The notes below the pieces were generated by a model. That model ran no database searches and was not told the origin of the DNA. It saw only the letters and a program-made list of their open reading frames with translations. From positions 1-64,000 of the forward strand of contig WIXG01000357.1 in the NCBI GenBank assembly GCA_009869945.1: a stretch of DNA of 64,000 nucleotides, given 5' to 3'. This document shows, one piece after another, positions 1-11,100 of this stretch (within the stretch, counting starts at the first letter, position 1; each line of letters opens with the position of its first letter). The DNA is from Mesaphorura yosii (lineage: Eukaryota; Arthropoda; Collembola; Poduromorpha; Tullbergiidae). Made by a program: the position numbers and the translations under genes.

Positions 1-13
1 CCCCCCCCCCCCC
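1..13. repeat. Poly-C run at the window edge
   Basis: Thirteen consecutive C residues unlike anything nearby, probably a contig-edge or sequencing artefact, or a short homopolymer in an Mbs intron. Confidence 0.5.
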
Positions 14-3000
14 ATTCAATAGTCATTACTACTGTCAAATTCTACACATGGACACAACCAAGAGAAGCAAAACAGAACACCAAATAAGCAATTACCGCTC
101 GCAGTATCTTGCAAAGTCTCTGAATCTCTCTCATTGTTAGCGTTCTGCTCCTCTTCTTCATTATCTTCAGTCTTTTGAGTAGGAAGTTGCGCAGTGGGTA
201 ATATCGTTGGATCAAGAACTTCGCAGGATGGAAGCTCACTAACCGTATCAGCAGCCTCATTTGCTTCGATGTCTTCTTCTTTCCAAGACAAATGCAGCGA
301 AAACACAAAAACACACAAATAGCACAATTGTTAGAATACAACGCAATGCCCAAACTTGATACCTAACATCTAGCTAGTTGAGATTAAATCGAAATACAAC
401 CATATCACACGTAAAGCTAACGAGAACGAGTAATGTCCGAGTGAACTTGGTCGAATGGAAAGCGTGTATGGTGTCCATACCTGAACCAGTTTCGCCGGCT
501 TCATCAGACTTCTGAAGACCAGCCATGCTTGTATCGTACTCTGCATTGAGGTCAGGCAGTAAGCAGCGTCTTCGAGACCTGCGGGCACGGGCACAATGGA
601 TTAAAATTCATTTTCATGTGTTGAACTCAATCTTATTAAAGACAGGAATAATGAAGAATTCTGAATTACTTTTTCTTCGGTGGCAGTGGAAGCACGTTGG
701 TTGCTTTCTCAGCGGGCTCGATGTTCTTGTTGACATCTTGCTTGGATTTGTAGTCTTCCAGAATTGGTATGACAAGAGTATCAGCGACATCAACAGCCAT
801 TTGATCCTGTGGAGATGGAAAGTTCGCGTAATTTACCCAAGTGTTAGCCTTGGATGTCATTCCGTTGCGGGTTGTTGTTTGAGATATTCGACATTCGACT
901 TACGCAGTTGTTTCTAGCATTCATGTCACACATGTTGTCTAGTAGGATCCTGCAAGCCTCTTCCTGTCCCCAATGCGCCGCAGCATGCAGTGGTGTCCAG
1001 CCATCAAAATCTCTGGCATTAATATCCGCCCCAGCCTTGAGTAGTACTCTATTCGAGGAACAGTTAAATAATTAATTCGGGTGTCAATTTTTCGATCTTG
1101 CGAATAATTCCTTTTCGCATGAAAAACGTTTTCATAGAAATAATTCTTTTTTCATGAGATTATTCAGTCTGAGCATAAGAAATAATTAAACCTTTGCATG
1201 AAATCATGTCTTTAAAACATAATTAAATTTTCATGAGAATACTCAAAAATTTAATGAAATCTGATAGGCCGAGGATTCTTCACTAAGCAAGTGTGGCATG
1301 CTCACCGACCACTGAAATGCCTAAAACACGTCTCTCGTGCCGCCTTTGATTTGAATCAAGCAATTATTCTTTAAAATGTATGAGACGAAATATTTGACCC
1401 CTTCTCATTCTTGTCCACTTCCGACAAGTCGAAAACTCGATTTAGTGACAATTCTTGGGCTATGAACTCAGGAGCACGTTATTCCTTAATCACTCCGAAT
1501 TGACAACTAATAATGACTTAAGGTTTTCTTGTGCCTCATGAATTATCTCACGCAACTTTTGGTTATGAAATTAAAAATATTCTTATGCAAGAGTATCCTT
1601 ATGTAAAAAGACTATATCTCATGCACGGAAAGAAAATGTGCCAAAATTGTTTTTATGCAAAAAAAGAATTATTTTCATGATCGAAAAAATGTTAACCCAT
1701 AAATAAATATGTCAATGGCATTAGAAAAATACAGAGAATGAGAAATCGTTTCGATGAATTGGTAGTTTGATTTTCTTTACTCTAAGACTTTGATGTATCC
1801 TTTACAAGCTGCCACATGAACCGCCGTCGCCCCAGTCGTAGGATGAGGGTCTTCGTCGTAAGTACCATTTGCCAGCCACCTCTCTGCATCCTGCATCATT
1901 CTAATCTCCTCTCCCCGCCGAGCTTCTCCAAGATCAATGCCTGTTAATTTGAGAGTAGCGAATACTTGTGTTAGACCATTCTGTAACCAGAAATAGGTCT
2001 CCACTTCATACAAGTACCTTTAGCTGCAATGTCTTGCTTGAATAGTTCTCTAATCTCATCACTTTTGCAGATGTCAATCGGAATATTGCAATCATTGTTT
2101 AATGCTACAACATTAGCTCCATGTTCCAGCAAAAGTCTGTGAAGAGAAAATTGTTGTTAAAACATGTATCCTAAAATAGTTCTTCCAAGAAATTACCTCG
2201 CAATAGAAACGTAACAGCAAGTAGCAACGGCATGAAGTGGAGTCCAGCCTTCGTTGTCGCTGATGTTTACATCGGCACCATTTTCCAACAGGAACTCCAC
2301 CATATCGAAATTGTCCTCGATGCAAGCCTGAAAGAAGTCCGTCGCAACATTAAACATTAGAACAAAGCATTTCAATTAATGAGATAGATTCATTTATTGA
2401 CATGAGCGAAACTTAAGAGAATTAAGCATCGCTCTCATTCCGCGTAAAAACCTAATCTGTCTCAATACCATGGACGTCCGTACGCATTGGATGCAGCTTT
2501 TTCTCACGCCGTAAACAATAATGCCACAACCCAAGACTCTCGTGCCATGTTTCAAACATGGTTCACGTCAAGACTTTCAGAAGAATCGGTTTCGTGAGTT
2601 TCGGCAGAAGTCAGAACAGTCGGCTGCTGCTGATGGAAGTAAAGTCCATCGTTCATTGTACAAACAGGAAAGAAAAGTAGTTTGGTTAAATTTAGACTTC
2701 TGTCATTCGCTACATCGCTACAGCAGCCTCGCACGTCTGCGAATGCAGTTGATATTGTTTGTGAATGAAGTGGGAGCGTTGACTCATTTTATGCCGAATT
2801 GAATAGGTCGAACATCTGTGTTTCGCAATCGTGGAAAGTCGATGTTGATGTCGGAGCGAAGAAATCCTTCGAACACATAAACCACTAAAGACTCAACGGA
2901 AGAAGGATTTACACGGGAGTCGGGCATTTATGATTTGTTAGAAGTTACATGCGCAGCCCGTGTTACGATGACTTACAACTACAAGCGCGGACGTGTGGTA

Positions 3001-4009
3001 GGCGTTTGGCGTGTGCCGTGTACATTTGACTTAAAAATTTTTACTGTCCGCAGTGAGATGAAACACATCCTCTCTCGGTTTTTCGATACTCTCAGTAATA
3101 TTTGTCTATAATGAGTGCTCGTAAGAAGAATAATCTGTGTTATTTTCAGGCGCTAGTCTCACATTGCATCATATCTGCATGTGCCAAAATAATAACGACG
3201 TCCATAAAAATTGTCTATCGTCGCGTGGTCGCCTCAAACCATCTTTCGAATTGAGTCGTTTTAAAGTACGTTCTTTGGTTCTTTCATCGTTTGGACAAAA
3301 AAACTGGTCGGAGCAAATATAACTAAAATTGAGGTATTAAAACACTAATCATAATGGTCAATGGTGCCGATGCAAGTAATTCAAAAATTAATTACCAAAG
3401 CCGTAATCACTGAGTCGTGAAAAAATTATTCAACGTAGTCGCAGAGGCCGCGGGCATCAGCTCAACTAACCTCTAGCCAGATAATACCACTTAATAACCA
3501 ATTAATCCATGGTAAGCATTACGCCAAATGATGATAAGCGTTAGACGATCATGATCGTTTTAGTATCTTGCCGTCCATGGTGTTAAGTGTTAATTAATAG
3601 ATGGTCGAGCTGCACCCACTTTCGGAAAATTGAGGGATTCACGTTTTCATATGATAATTTTAAATTCCTTTCAACTGTAGTTATTTGTTACTAGAAAACT
3701 GATGAAAGAGTTTTAGATTACCTGGTGTAATGCAGTAATTCCATCTTCATCAACGGCATTGATGTCGTATCCGTCTTGAATCATTCTTGCAACTTGTATT
3801 TTGTCGTTGGACGCACAAGCTGCTTGAAAGATGCATTTATCTGCAAACTTAACCCGCTTGGGTCGATTTCTGATTTCTGAACTTTCCATGTGTGTTTCGG
3901 ACTCTTTCCAACGTTCCAGCTGCGCCTTCCTTTTGGTGAATGCGACCAAGGCGGACTCTGCATGCGGACCACTTCCAAGTGTCATGATGCCAACTGTTTG
4001 CCAACACAC
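1..4009 (-). CDS. Mbs: Myosin phosphatase targeting subunit (MYPT1/2, Drosophila Mbs), 5' part, partial
   Basis: Targets protein phosphatase 1 to myosin II light chain. Eight coding exons, read right to left: 3722-3985, 2197-2327, 2018-2136, 1781-1940, 904-1048, 670-806, 481-578, 96-278. Each pair joins in frame at GT-AG sites. Exon 1 carries the PP1-docking motif RVKF (about residues 44-47 from the ATG at 3985) followed by ankyrin repeats: ITALHQ/ACIEDN, DNEGWTPLHA, TGATAVHVAACKGY, DFDGWTPLHAAAHWG. These match the MYPT family in order and spacing, including the linker EARRGEEIRMMQDAERWL between repeat blocks. Exons 6-8 become acidic and low in complexity, as in family members after the repeats. 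A start at 4009 is also in frame; 3985 is preferred because the MYPT N-terminus is short. About 412 aa are seen. The C-terminal phosphorylation and coiled-coil region lies beyond the left edge. Confidence 0.93.
1049..1780 (-). other. Mbs intron 4, AT-rich with recurring TTTCATGA-like words
   Basis: Intron between ankyrin exons 1781-1940 and 904-1048. It is strongly AT-rich and repeats short words such as TTTCATGA, GCATGAAA and AATAATTCTTTT between about 1100 and 1690. No ORF or transposon hallmark was found. It may be a degraded satellite-like or MITE-derived patch. Confidence 0.5.
2328..3721 (-). other. Mbs intron 1, contains a palindromic inverted repeat
   Basis: Stretch between Mbs coding exons 1 and 2 with a GT donor at 3720-3721 and a CAG acceptor at 2328-2330 (minus strand). 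No coding sequence is recognised. It contains a 14-bp perfect palindrome at 3545-3558 flanked by imperfect inverted arms at 3487-3512 and 3575-3600. The ORFs inside (for example 2521-2802) have no protein-like features. Confidence 0.75.
3487..3600. repeat. Imperfect inverted repeat around a 14-bp palindrome
   Basis: Left arm 3487-3512 (ends TTAATCCATGG) and right arm 3575-3600 (starts CCATGGTGTTAAG) are imperfect reverse complements. ACGATCATGATCGT at 3545-3558 is a perfect palindrome near the centre. Lies in Mbs intron 1. Confidence 0.6.
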
Positions 4010-5776
4010 TCACTCACTTCCAAGAATACTTGATTGGTCGGAATCGACGTGCACACTTAAACTACAAAACTAAGGTACTAAATGTTCTCCTTTACTTGTT
4101 ATTGTCAATAAAACTTTCACATCGATCACTCTACTACATAGCAGCACAACCTTCGCGGCACGTTTTCGGAAGCCAAAAGCCAACTTTTATTGCATAGACG
4201 TAAACCTAAAACCATAAAACAAGACCTTCAGACTCAGAATAGTGATTCATCCTGCTGACAATCACTACCGTAATGAATTCGGCTAAAAAAAACAACGAAT
4301 CGGTTGGATGACGGAATTAGCTGTTGACTTACCATGCAGAATCCCAGAATCTCTCCAGTTAAATCAGCGTGTGGCTAGAGACCTCGTGGATGTGAGTTCC
4401 AAGAACCACAAGCAACCAATTTAGCCAAACTGACGATTTGTAGTGAATTGATTTGAACACTGACGATGAGGCCACCCATATTGATACTGATCTGTGGATT
4501 ATAGCAGAAAGAAGTCGACTACTAAAGCTTGCTGTTATGTAGTTAGATATTTAATGGGAGCCGGAATATTTACCTGGTATTTAATTCAACATTTAATCAT
4601 CAACTATTATCGGTCAGTGCCACTGTACTGCCACCGATCGAGTGACGATTATAAACTTCCCTCCAGTCTTGTGACTTGTGCTTGGATAAAATTGTCGTTC
4701 ACTGTCGTGGTTTATTGCTTAATCTGGCCCCAGTTCAGAGACGAACGTTAAACACTAAAATAAATTACTACTAATAAGTTAAACCATTGTTTAGTAGAAA
4801 GGGTTGAGAGAAACCTAATACTGTCTCTGCCAAAACTGTTAAACTGAAGCTGACTGAATGAACTTACTCCATGTAATTATGATGTGTATGTTGTGTTGTG
4901 TTGCTGCTGCATTGCAACGTAAGATTTGGTTTGGGCTCTGCATTTGTATTCGACGACTACTGCTTTGCTATTTTCTACTCGCCAGCCAAGGAAAGACGGG
5001 TTACGAAGAAAAGCGCTGCTGCTGATCAACAAACGAAAACAGCAGCAGACTTCTAATAATAGCAAAGGAAGATCACAGCATCCATCGCAGGCCTCTCGCC
5101 TTTTAAACCATGCAAATCTTGAGCACCTCAAAGCCAATATTCTATACAGTAATGAAATCTTGAATTGAATCTTCTCTCGCAGCGGCTCTCCGCTGCTTGC
5201 ATGTTATGTAAATTATGCACGTACTCAAAATGCAGGAACTCAATTTGTCTTCGGAGATGAAGGCAGGCAGGCACCCAACGGTAAAAGCAAAACTCGTAGT
5301 CGATCTGCTCCAACAGAGGGCTAGGCTAAACACGGCCGCTGGATTCCACTCCTTCAAACTGGTGATGGTGTTTCGATCTCAATGAGTTCATTTGTCGGAG
5401 TGGAGTGACAGCATTAGTATTGTCAGCATCTCGACTTTGAACGCTTATGATGTAATGTGGCATGTTTTCTCAATGGCCGCAGCGGTCAGTAGTGGGTATT
5501 CAGACTTCCTTATTTCATGCACATCAGATCAAAATGGTGGTATCTAGCCGTCATAGTATATGAGTCGTCCCTTATCAGCACTTGTACATGTCCCACAAAA
5601 AGCTTCGCCCAACGTAGCGCCGACCGAATGACCTAAAAGCTCAGTTCAACATTTAACGTAACATTGGCCATACCGAGAAAGTGTACCGGCATAATTCGCT
5701 GCCATGAGAAACGTTCCTCGCCGGCGTGGCCCGGGATGAAGTTATCTTGGAAATACTCGTGATTATTAACTAAGGT
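4010..5776. other. Region upstream of Mbs, no gene recognised
   Basis: Intergenic or 5' non-coding sequence upstream of the Mbs start codon. It probably holds the Mbs promoter and non-coding 5' exons, but no element could be fixed by eye. ORFs here (4494-4751 plus, 4877-5137 minus, 4926-5168 plus) are short, overlap on both strands and show no recognisable domain. A CAG-rich stretch lies around 5015-5055. Confidence 0.5.
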
Positions 5777-6019
5777 TTATTGCGAGAACGAAGGTCTCGT
5801 TCGAATCTTACTCTGCGCCTCTACGGGAAACGATAAGGCAACAGCCTCATTTCCTCCGGCAAAGATTGTCTCGGTTGAACAATTTGGAATTGGCGTATTC
5901 ATCATCATCACGGTGTGATATTTGGCGCCAGTGGAAGCTGCCCAGCTAATCACCTGCGAATTGATTTCCGCCAAGTCAAAGTCACTTACCTTTTCTAGCA
6001 GCTCTTCTTGTGCGCACAC
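5777..6019 (-). CDS. Unrecognised short ORF, possible small gene or 3' exon
   Basis: An 80-codon ORF with fairly balanced composition (contains ISWAASTGAKYHTV and FAGGNEAVALSF) but no family I recognise. Inside it lie a strong donor (AAG|GTAAGT near 5989) and a candidate acceptor (TTCGCAG|GTGATT), so it may be two small exons split by a 36-bp intron with the frame kept. The TAA stop overlaps an AATAAA signal on the minus strand (5776-5781), which would be an abrupt end for a real transcript. It lies in the Mbs-Mical gap on the same strand as both. It could be chance; coding status is not shown. Confidence 0.2.
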   Translation of the reverse strand: MCAQEELLEKVSDFDLAEINSQVISWAASTGAKYHTVMMMNTPIPNCSTETIFAGGNEAVALSFPVEAQSKIRTRPSFSQ

Positions 6020-6196
6020 GAGGGATTCTGGGCATGACTAATAATTATGACAAAGCTTATAAATCAGTTTTGAAGAGGAGTCAATGGGTTTCATTTGTCG
6101 CACGCCGGCGCGCCTCTGTCTTTCTAAAAACACTCGTAAAAGTATAAGTAATTTCAGAGACGTGCGGCTCTCTCGTGATCCATCCAACGTTCGACA

Positions 6197-6292
6197 ATGG
6201 CAGACGACGAAGTCAGAACGGACAAAGCCGTCCTTGAATGTGGCATGACCGACACGAGTCAAGTGAACGAGACAAAGAAGGCTGGCTCATAA
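6197..6292 (+). CDS. Possible small ORF (31 aa), unrecognised
   Basis: ATG-initiated ORF beginning MADDEVRTDK and ending KKAGS. It follows a good acceptor-like sequence (TAATTTCAG, ending near 6157), about 40 bp before the ATG. The composition is charged and soluble, as for a protein N-terminus. No upstream exon or family was identified, and the minus-strand ORF 6038-6262 overlaps it. Low confidence. Confidence 0.15.
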   Translation: MADDEVRTDKAVLECGMTDTSQVNETKKAGS

Positions 6293-6308
6293 AGTTCGAG
6301 CATTCAAG

Positions 6309-6314
6309 TTTATT
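6309..6314 (-). terminator. Candidate Mical polyadenylation signal
   Basis: AATAAA on the minus strand (TTTATT on plus), the first canonical signal I found downstream of the Mical stop codon at 7413. It implies a 3' UTR of about 1.1 kb. Variant signals nearer the stop cannot be excluded. Confidence 0.35.
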
Positions 6315-7412
6315 ATTTGGTTCATAATTTCTTGAGTTGCAGCACACTGCGCATTTTCGATTCCTCACTTGAAACACAGGACATAAAAAAGCTGCTCTAG
6401 CAGTTAATTGTAAAACTCTTAGCTAAGATTCACAACTATGAACAACAATGAGAGCACTGATAAAAACAACGCAATCTCTAAAATCGCGAATGAGCCACAG
6501 ATTATAAATAAATAAAAGCGAGATCACGAATTTTCACTTAAAGTATGGAAGCATAAATTAAACGTCTTTATGTGGCTAATGGCTAAGTCAAATACGCTAA
6601 GAAGCTAACTAGCAATTCGAGCGTAAGTTGCGCCGTCCAGTCTGGATACAATTTTGTTGTTGACTTTGTCTGAGCACACAGGAAAATAAATAATCTTCAA
6701 TCACTCTAAACCTTAGTGTAAATATTGTCTCATGCTCAGCTGCTAACAGTAGAAGCTTTGCCTTCACAGTAAACTAGTTTCATTATATGAAAGTATAGCA
6801 CTGGAATCCTATAACTGCGTGTAGCTCTTTCAGGTGAATTAATTGCGAAATTCCGCTACTTGTAAAAAGTCAGTCCGTTCATTAGGTAATGAACACTAGT
6901 AGCTGTAGCCGCCCTCTTAAACACCGAAAAAAATAAATTAGTTTAGGTTGGGCTGAAGCATTGAGGCACATTTCTAAATATGAACTACGGTGCTTGCTCG
7001 AGCACTACTTTTCACACTTTGAACAATTTTGTGTTAAATATAATTACATTTAGCATTCAAATAATAATTATAATAAATAATTCTGTAAGTAGTGGCAAGT
7101 TGTATTTTGTAAGTATATTTTTGAATAAATTGAATACTTCTTGATCTGAGGTACAAGTGCCTGGTAACTTATAGAGTTCGTAGTTTACGAGCAAAATAGC
7201 CATGGCAATCGAGTTGATTTCAGTCTACCTTTCTTATTAACACGAACATAATTTGATTTGTATTAATTTGAAAGTCTATCGACTTTACAATTTAAAGTGT
7301 TGTAATTTTATAATTTTACATAAATAATTTAAAATAAAAATGAGAGTAAGTTTCTTCTTTTGAGACATTAAAGACAATTTAAAGACAGTTTTTGTTGTGG
7401 TTGTGAAATGGC
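6315..7412 (-). other. Probable Mical 3' UTR
   Basis: AT-rich sequence after the Mical stop, without ORFs of note, up to the candidate AATAAA at 6309-6314. Assigned as 3' UTR by position only. Confidence 0.45.
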
Positions 7413-8111
7413 TTAAACATTTGATTCTCTGGGACTCAAGGTAGAACATCTTGCGTCAAGTTCAGCATCCTCTCGTTCGTATCTGAAACACGTACAAGAA
7501 AAAAATCTAGTCTCCTGTGAAAAAAGTTCGCTGGCCATTTATTGTGGGTGTCACAAACGTACTTTAGCATTTCTTCATGAAAGGAAGCGAGCAGTGCTTC
7601 TCTCTGGCGTCTGAGGTCATTAAGCTCTTGAAACAATCCAGCTTCACGTGATTTATCTTCTGGAGATTTCACCGACTCTGAAAAAGAATGACAAAATTCA
7701 GATTTATAATTGAAAATGACACGGGAAACTCACGTGAGCGGTCTTACCATCGACTAGAAGGCTTGTTTCTAGTTCGTCTTCCAAAGTTTCCGCCTTGAAA
7801 TCTAGTTCCAGCTCTCGCGCGCGAACCAGCATTCCTTTCTCGTAACGCGAAAGGCGTACTTTCTCTCTGACCAACGTGAACCATTCTTCCATTAATTGAT
7901 CATGATCTTGACCTTCATCATCTGCAAACTCGGTTAATTTCAGTATGACACAAAGCACGCTTCCAGCACCATGAAGTTATATACAACTTGGCTTGACTTA
8001 CCTTCTTCGCCTCTCAGCTTCCTCTCGATGGAGACACCACGGCCCTCCAGCTGTCTTTGCTCGGTCTCCACAAATTCCATCTGCAACTGAATTTCCAGCA
8101 AATCGTTCTTC
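7413..8111 (-). CDS. Mical: Mical exons 17-20: bMERB Rab-binding domain and C-terminus
   Basis: Four exons (8002-8111, 7748-7921, 7563-7677, 7413-7482) encode the coiled bMERB/DUF3585 domain: [81 protein letters not shown]. In MICALs this domain binds Rab8/10-type GTPases and helps hold the enzyme inactive. The last exon gives the short end SPRESNV and a TAA at 7413-7415. Confidence 0.93.
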
Positions 8112-11100
8112 CTGCAATAGTCACGGCACACAAATATATGAGATCATTGTTGAGTTTATGGCAGATAATTCATGAATAATCGTTAGATATTACCTTCGCT
8201 TTTCTGCCGAACTGATGTCATGCTTAGACTTTCCTTGACGAACGCTTGGACTAGCATCTTTACTGCTACCGGAACTCGTCGTACAACCAACGTTTCCTTG
8301 AGAAGACGTAGAAGTCATCGGAGAGTTGGACAGACGTTGGACCAGAAGTTCTGGTTGCGAAATGTACGACAAGAAGCTAGCTCGAGGGTTCTTGGCCGGT
8401 TTCGAGCTCGACTTAGCCGAAGCTAAAGCTCCGCTGTTCCGTAGCAACCCTGCTGAATCCGGTGAAACAGACAATCTCTCCTTCTGAAGGAGCTTGGGGG
8501 TCAATTTGAAGATGGAAAACTTGTTGTCTTTTGGCGTGGAGGTCGAGGGCGACGATGTGCTGGATGATTTATCCTGGTCCGTGGACGTGGGACTTTTGGT
8601 TGCAGAAGGGGACTTTGTAGTGAAGAAGTCCGACATGGCTTGAATCAGGCTTCGTCTTCGCGTGCGATCTTTCGATCGTTTGGGCTTTGTCTCTGATGGA
8701 GCAAAATCATGAGTCACGTCAGGCACGCTCACTCCACTACGAAACGGTTCACCTTCAGGAGCAAGTGCAAACTTGGCATTATCCAACAAGGTCTCGGTGC
8801 TAAGTGCCTTGGTTTTGTTAGGCGCCCTACTGGCACTAGGGTTAGTGTCAAACTGGTGTGAGTGCAGCAGAGCATGAGTCGTATTATGCCCTTGGGTGCG
8901 GTTCGTTGCTTCTTTAGAGTACTTGGTGGTTTCAGAGTCATTCGGAAACCCAACTGTACCTGAACCGCTCGGTGCGTTCTCCAACTTGATGCCCGTGACT
9001 GTATGGGACCTAGTATGCGTCTTCTTCTTGTCCCGTTCAATGTACTCTTCACGCCAGTTTTTACTTGGCGTGGAGAAAAATGTTGGAAAATTGTGGTACG
9101 AGCAGGTCTTGGTCGATGCTTCACTTGGTTTCGATGCGACATGAAGGTTTAGCTGTAGAAAGTCGTCCGTACCAGATGTGCTGCGGGCCTTCGCTTCCTT
9201 GTCGTTTGTTACTGACGCCAGAAATGGATCTTTCTTTATGGGGAGGTCCACATTTTGCTTCTTGGGAGCAGCTACTTTGCCGGAGGTGCCAAACTCTCCA
9301 ATTGTATAACTACAGCGTTCGGCAACAGGCCCCGTGCCCGAGGGAACGGGACGCGAAGAAACTCGTGCTGTGATGGCTGCGTCTGGATTGAAAACTGCAT
9401 CTTTAGCAAAACTCAGCTTCCGCCAGGGCTTGTTCTTTGTGTGGCCAGGATGGTAAAATTCCAGCTCCTCATCAGTTTTAAGTCGGGCTCGCTCCCGAGC
9501 TTCTTCTCTGGCTCGTTCGTGACCCACAAGAGAAATGCTTCTTTGTGCGACTTTAGTCTTATCACCTGAAGAGACGCTGCTGCTGACTTTGTGCTGTCCA
9601 ATGACGTCTTCCTCTTTCGCAGGATTCGACAAGTCAGGCATGGATCGGTAGAAACTCGGAGAAATGAAGTTATTCCCCTCTCTTCTTTCTTCGGGTGACT
9701 TCTTCGAAGGAGCTGAAGGAGCGTGTGAATTCTGTCCACTGGTTGGTGTTGAGGTAACATTTATTGAAATCGAGCCCTTGGAGCCTACGTTGGGAGAGTC
9801 GAAGTATGACTTCCCTCGCTGCGCGTCACGGATGGATCGAATGGCCATGTCGAAGGAGTCGTTTACGTCCGCTTCATGAAGGGATGCCCTCTGATTTCGC
9901 TTGTTGTTCTCGGGTGTCATATATTTGCTGACAGACCCGTTTCTCGGAGTGCTCGAATTGTCAATGACAGTGTTCTCTGCCTCCAAAGCATCTGACTTTT
10001 GACTTGGATCATCAGAGACAGAGCTGAACGATGTTCCTGAGCCTGACTCGTAAACTTGCGGAGACGATTTTTCCGATCGTGACAAATACTCCGTCGAGCC
10101 AAGCGTCAGTGACCCTCTTGAACCTCTTTTAGTCTTCTCTGGGCTCCGTCTGATTCTGTCCATCACCATCGACTTGATCAAGTCGTTTTGTTTGGAGCGT
10201 TCTTGGTTTATCTGCTCAAGGCGACGGACGGTTATGGGAGATCGAGAAATATTGGTAGCACTTTCATTAGCTTGGGTTGACAAGGTCGCCGGCTGATCCT
10301 GGACCAAACCCGACTCGTGATTATTTGAAGTACAAGTTGGCTCGCCATCGCTGTCTTTCGCAAGAGCCTTCACTGACGACAGATGTTTGTAGTTGCGAAC
10401 GGAGGTGGTCTTGGAAGGATTTGTGGTGTTCTTCATTTTTCTGTAATCCAAAGAATCTCGTGCCTTTGAGAAGGGAATCACTCGGTCCAACATAGCGTAC
10501 TTCCCTTTGTCCTTGGGAGGTTCGGGGACAGCAACTGATGTATTAACGGCTTCGTTCAATGTAGTCTTCGAGTCCTTGGGCTTCATGTCAACATCAACAG
10601 GCACTTCCCTTCGAACTTCGGGATTGTTTAGCCCCGTGATGGAGCCAGAACCACATTCTACAGATGGCTTTGCGTCAACGCCGTTGGACTTTGAAGATGA
10701 CTCGCTAATATGTACAGCTTCCGATTTATCAGGTGTCTGAGAACAGACTCCAATGTTATGACCGTCACGTGCTGAGCTCGGGCCCTCTGATTCCAAATCG
10801 GCAAAGTCTATCGATTCGTCCATGAGCAGAGCAAGAGGTGCCTTCACATCATATATCCCAACTTCGGAGGAGGTGCGTGACGTAGTGGGCATTTGAGTTC
10901 CTTTCTGACTTCCCTGGTGACCAGTTTCACGACTCCATTCAGAGAGATCGGCTTCAAGGAAGGCTGCAGAATTGAGCGATTCCTTTGAGTCTGAAGAACT
11001 GACTGTACAAACAGCGGCGGCTTGGATACTTGGAGAATTGGCACTTGCCAGATCCCGACTTCTTACTGCTTTATCCTCGTCCAAGGAAAGGGAAATTCCA

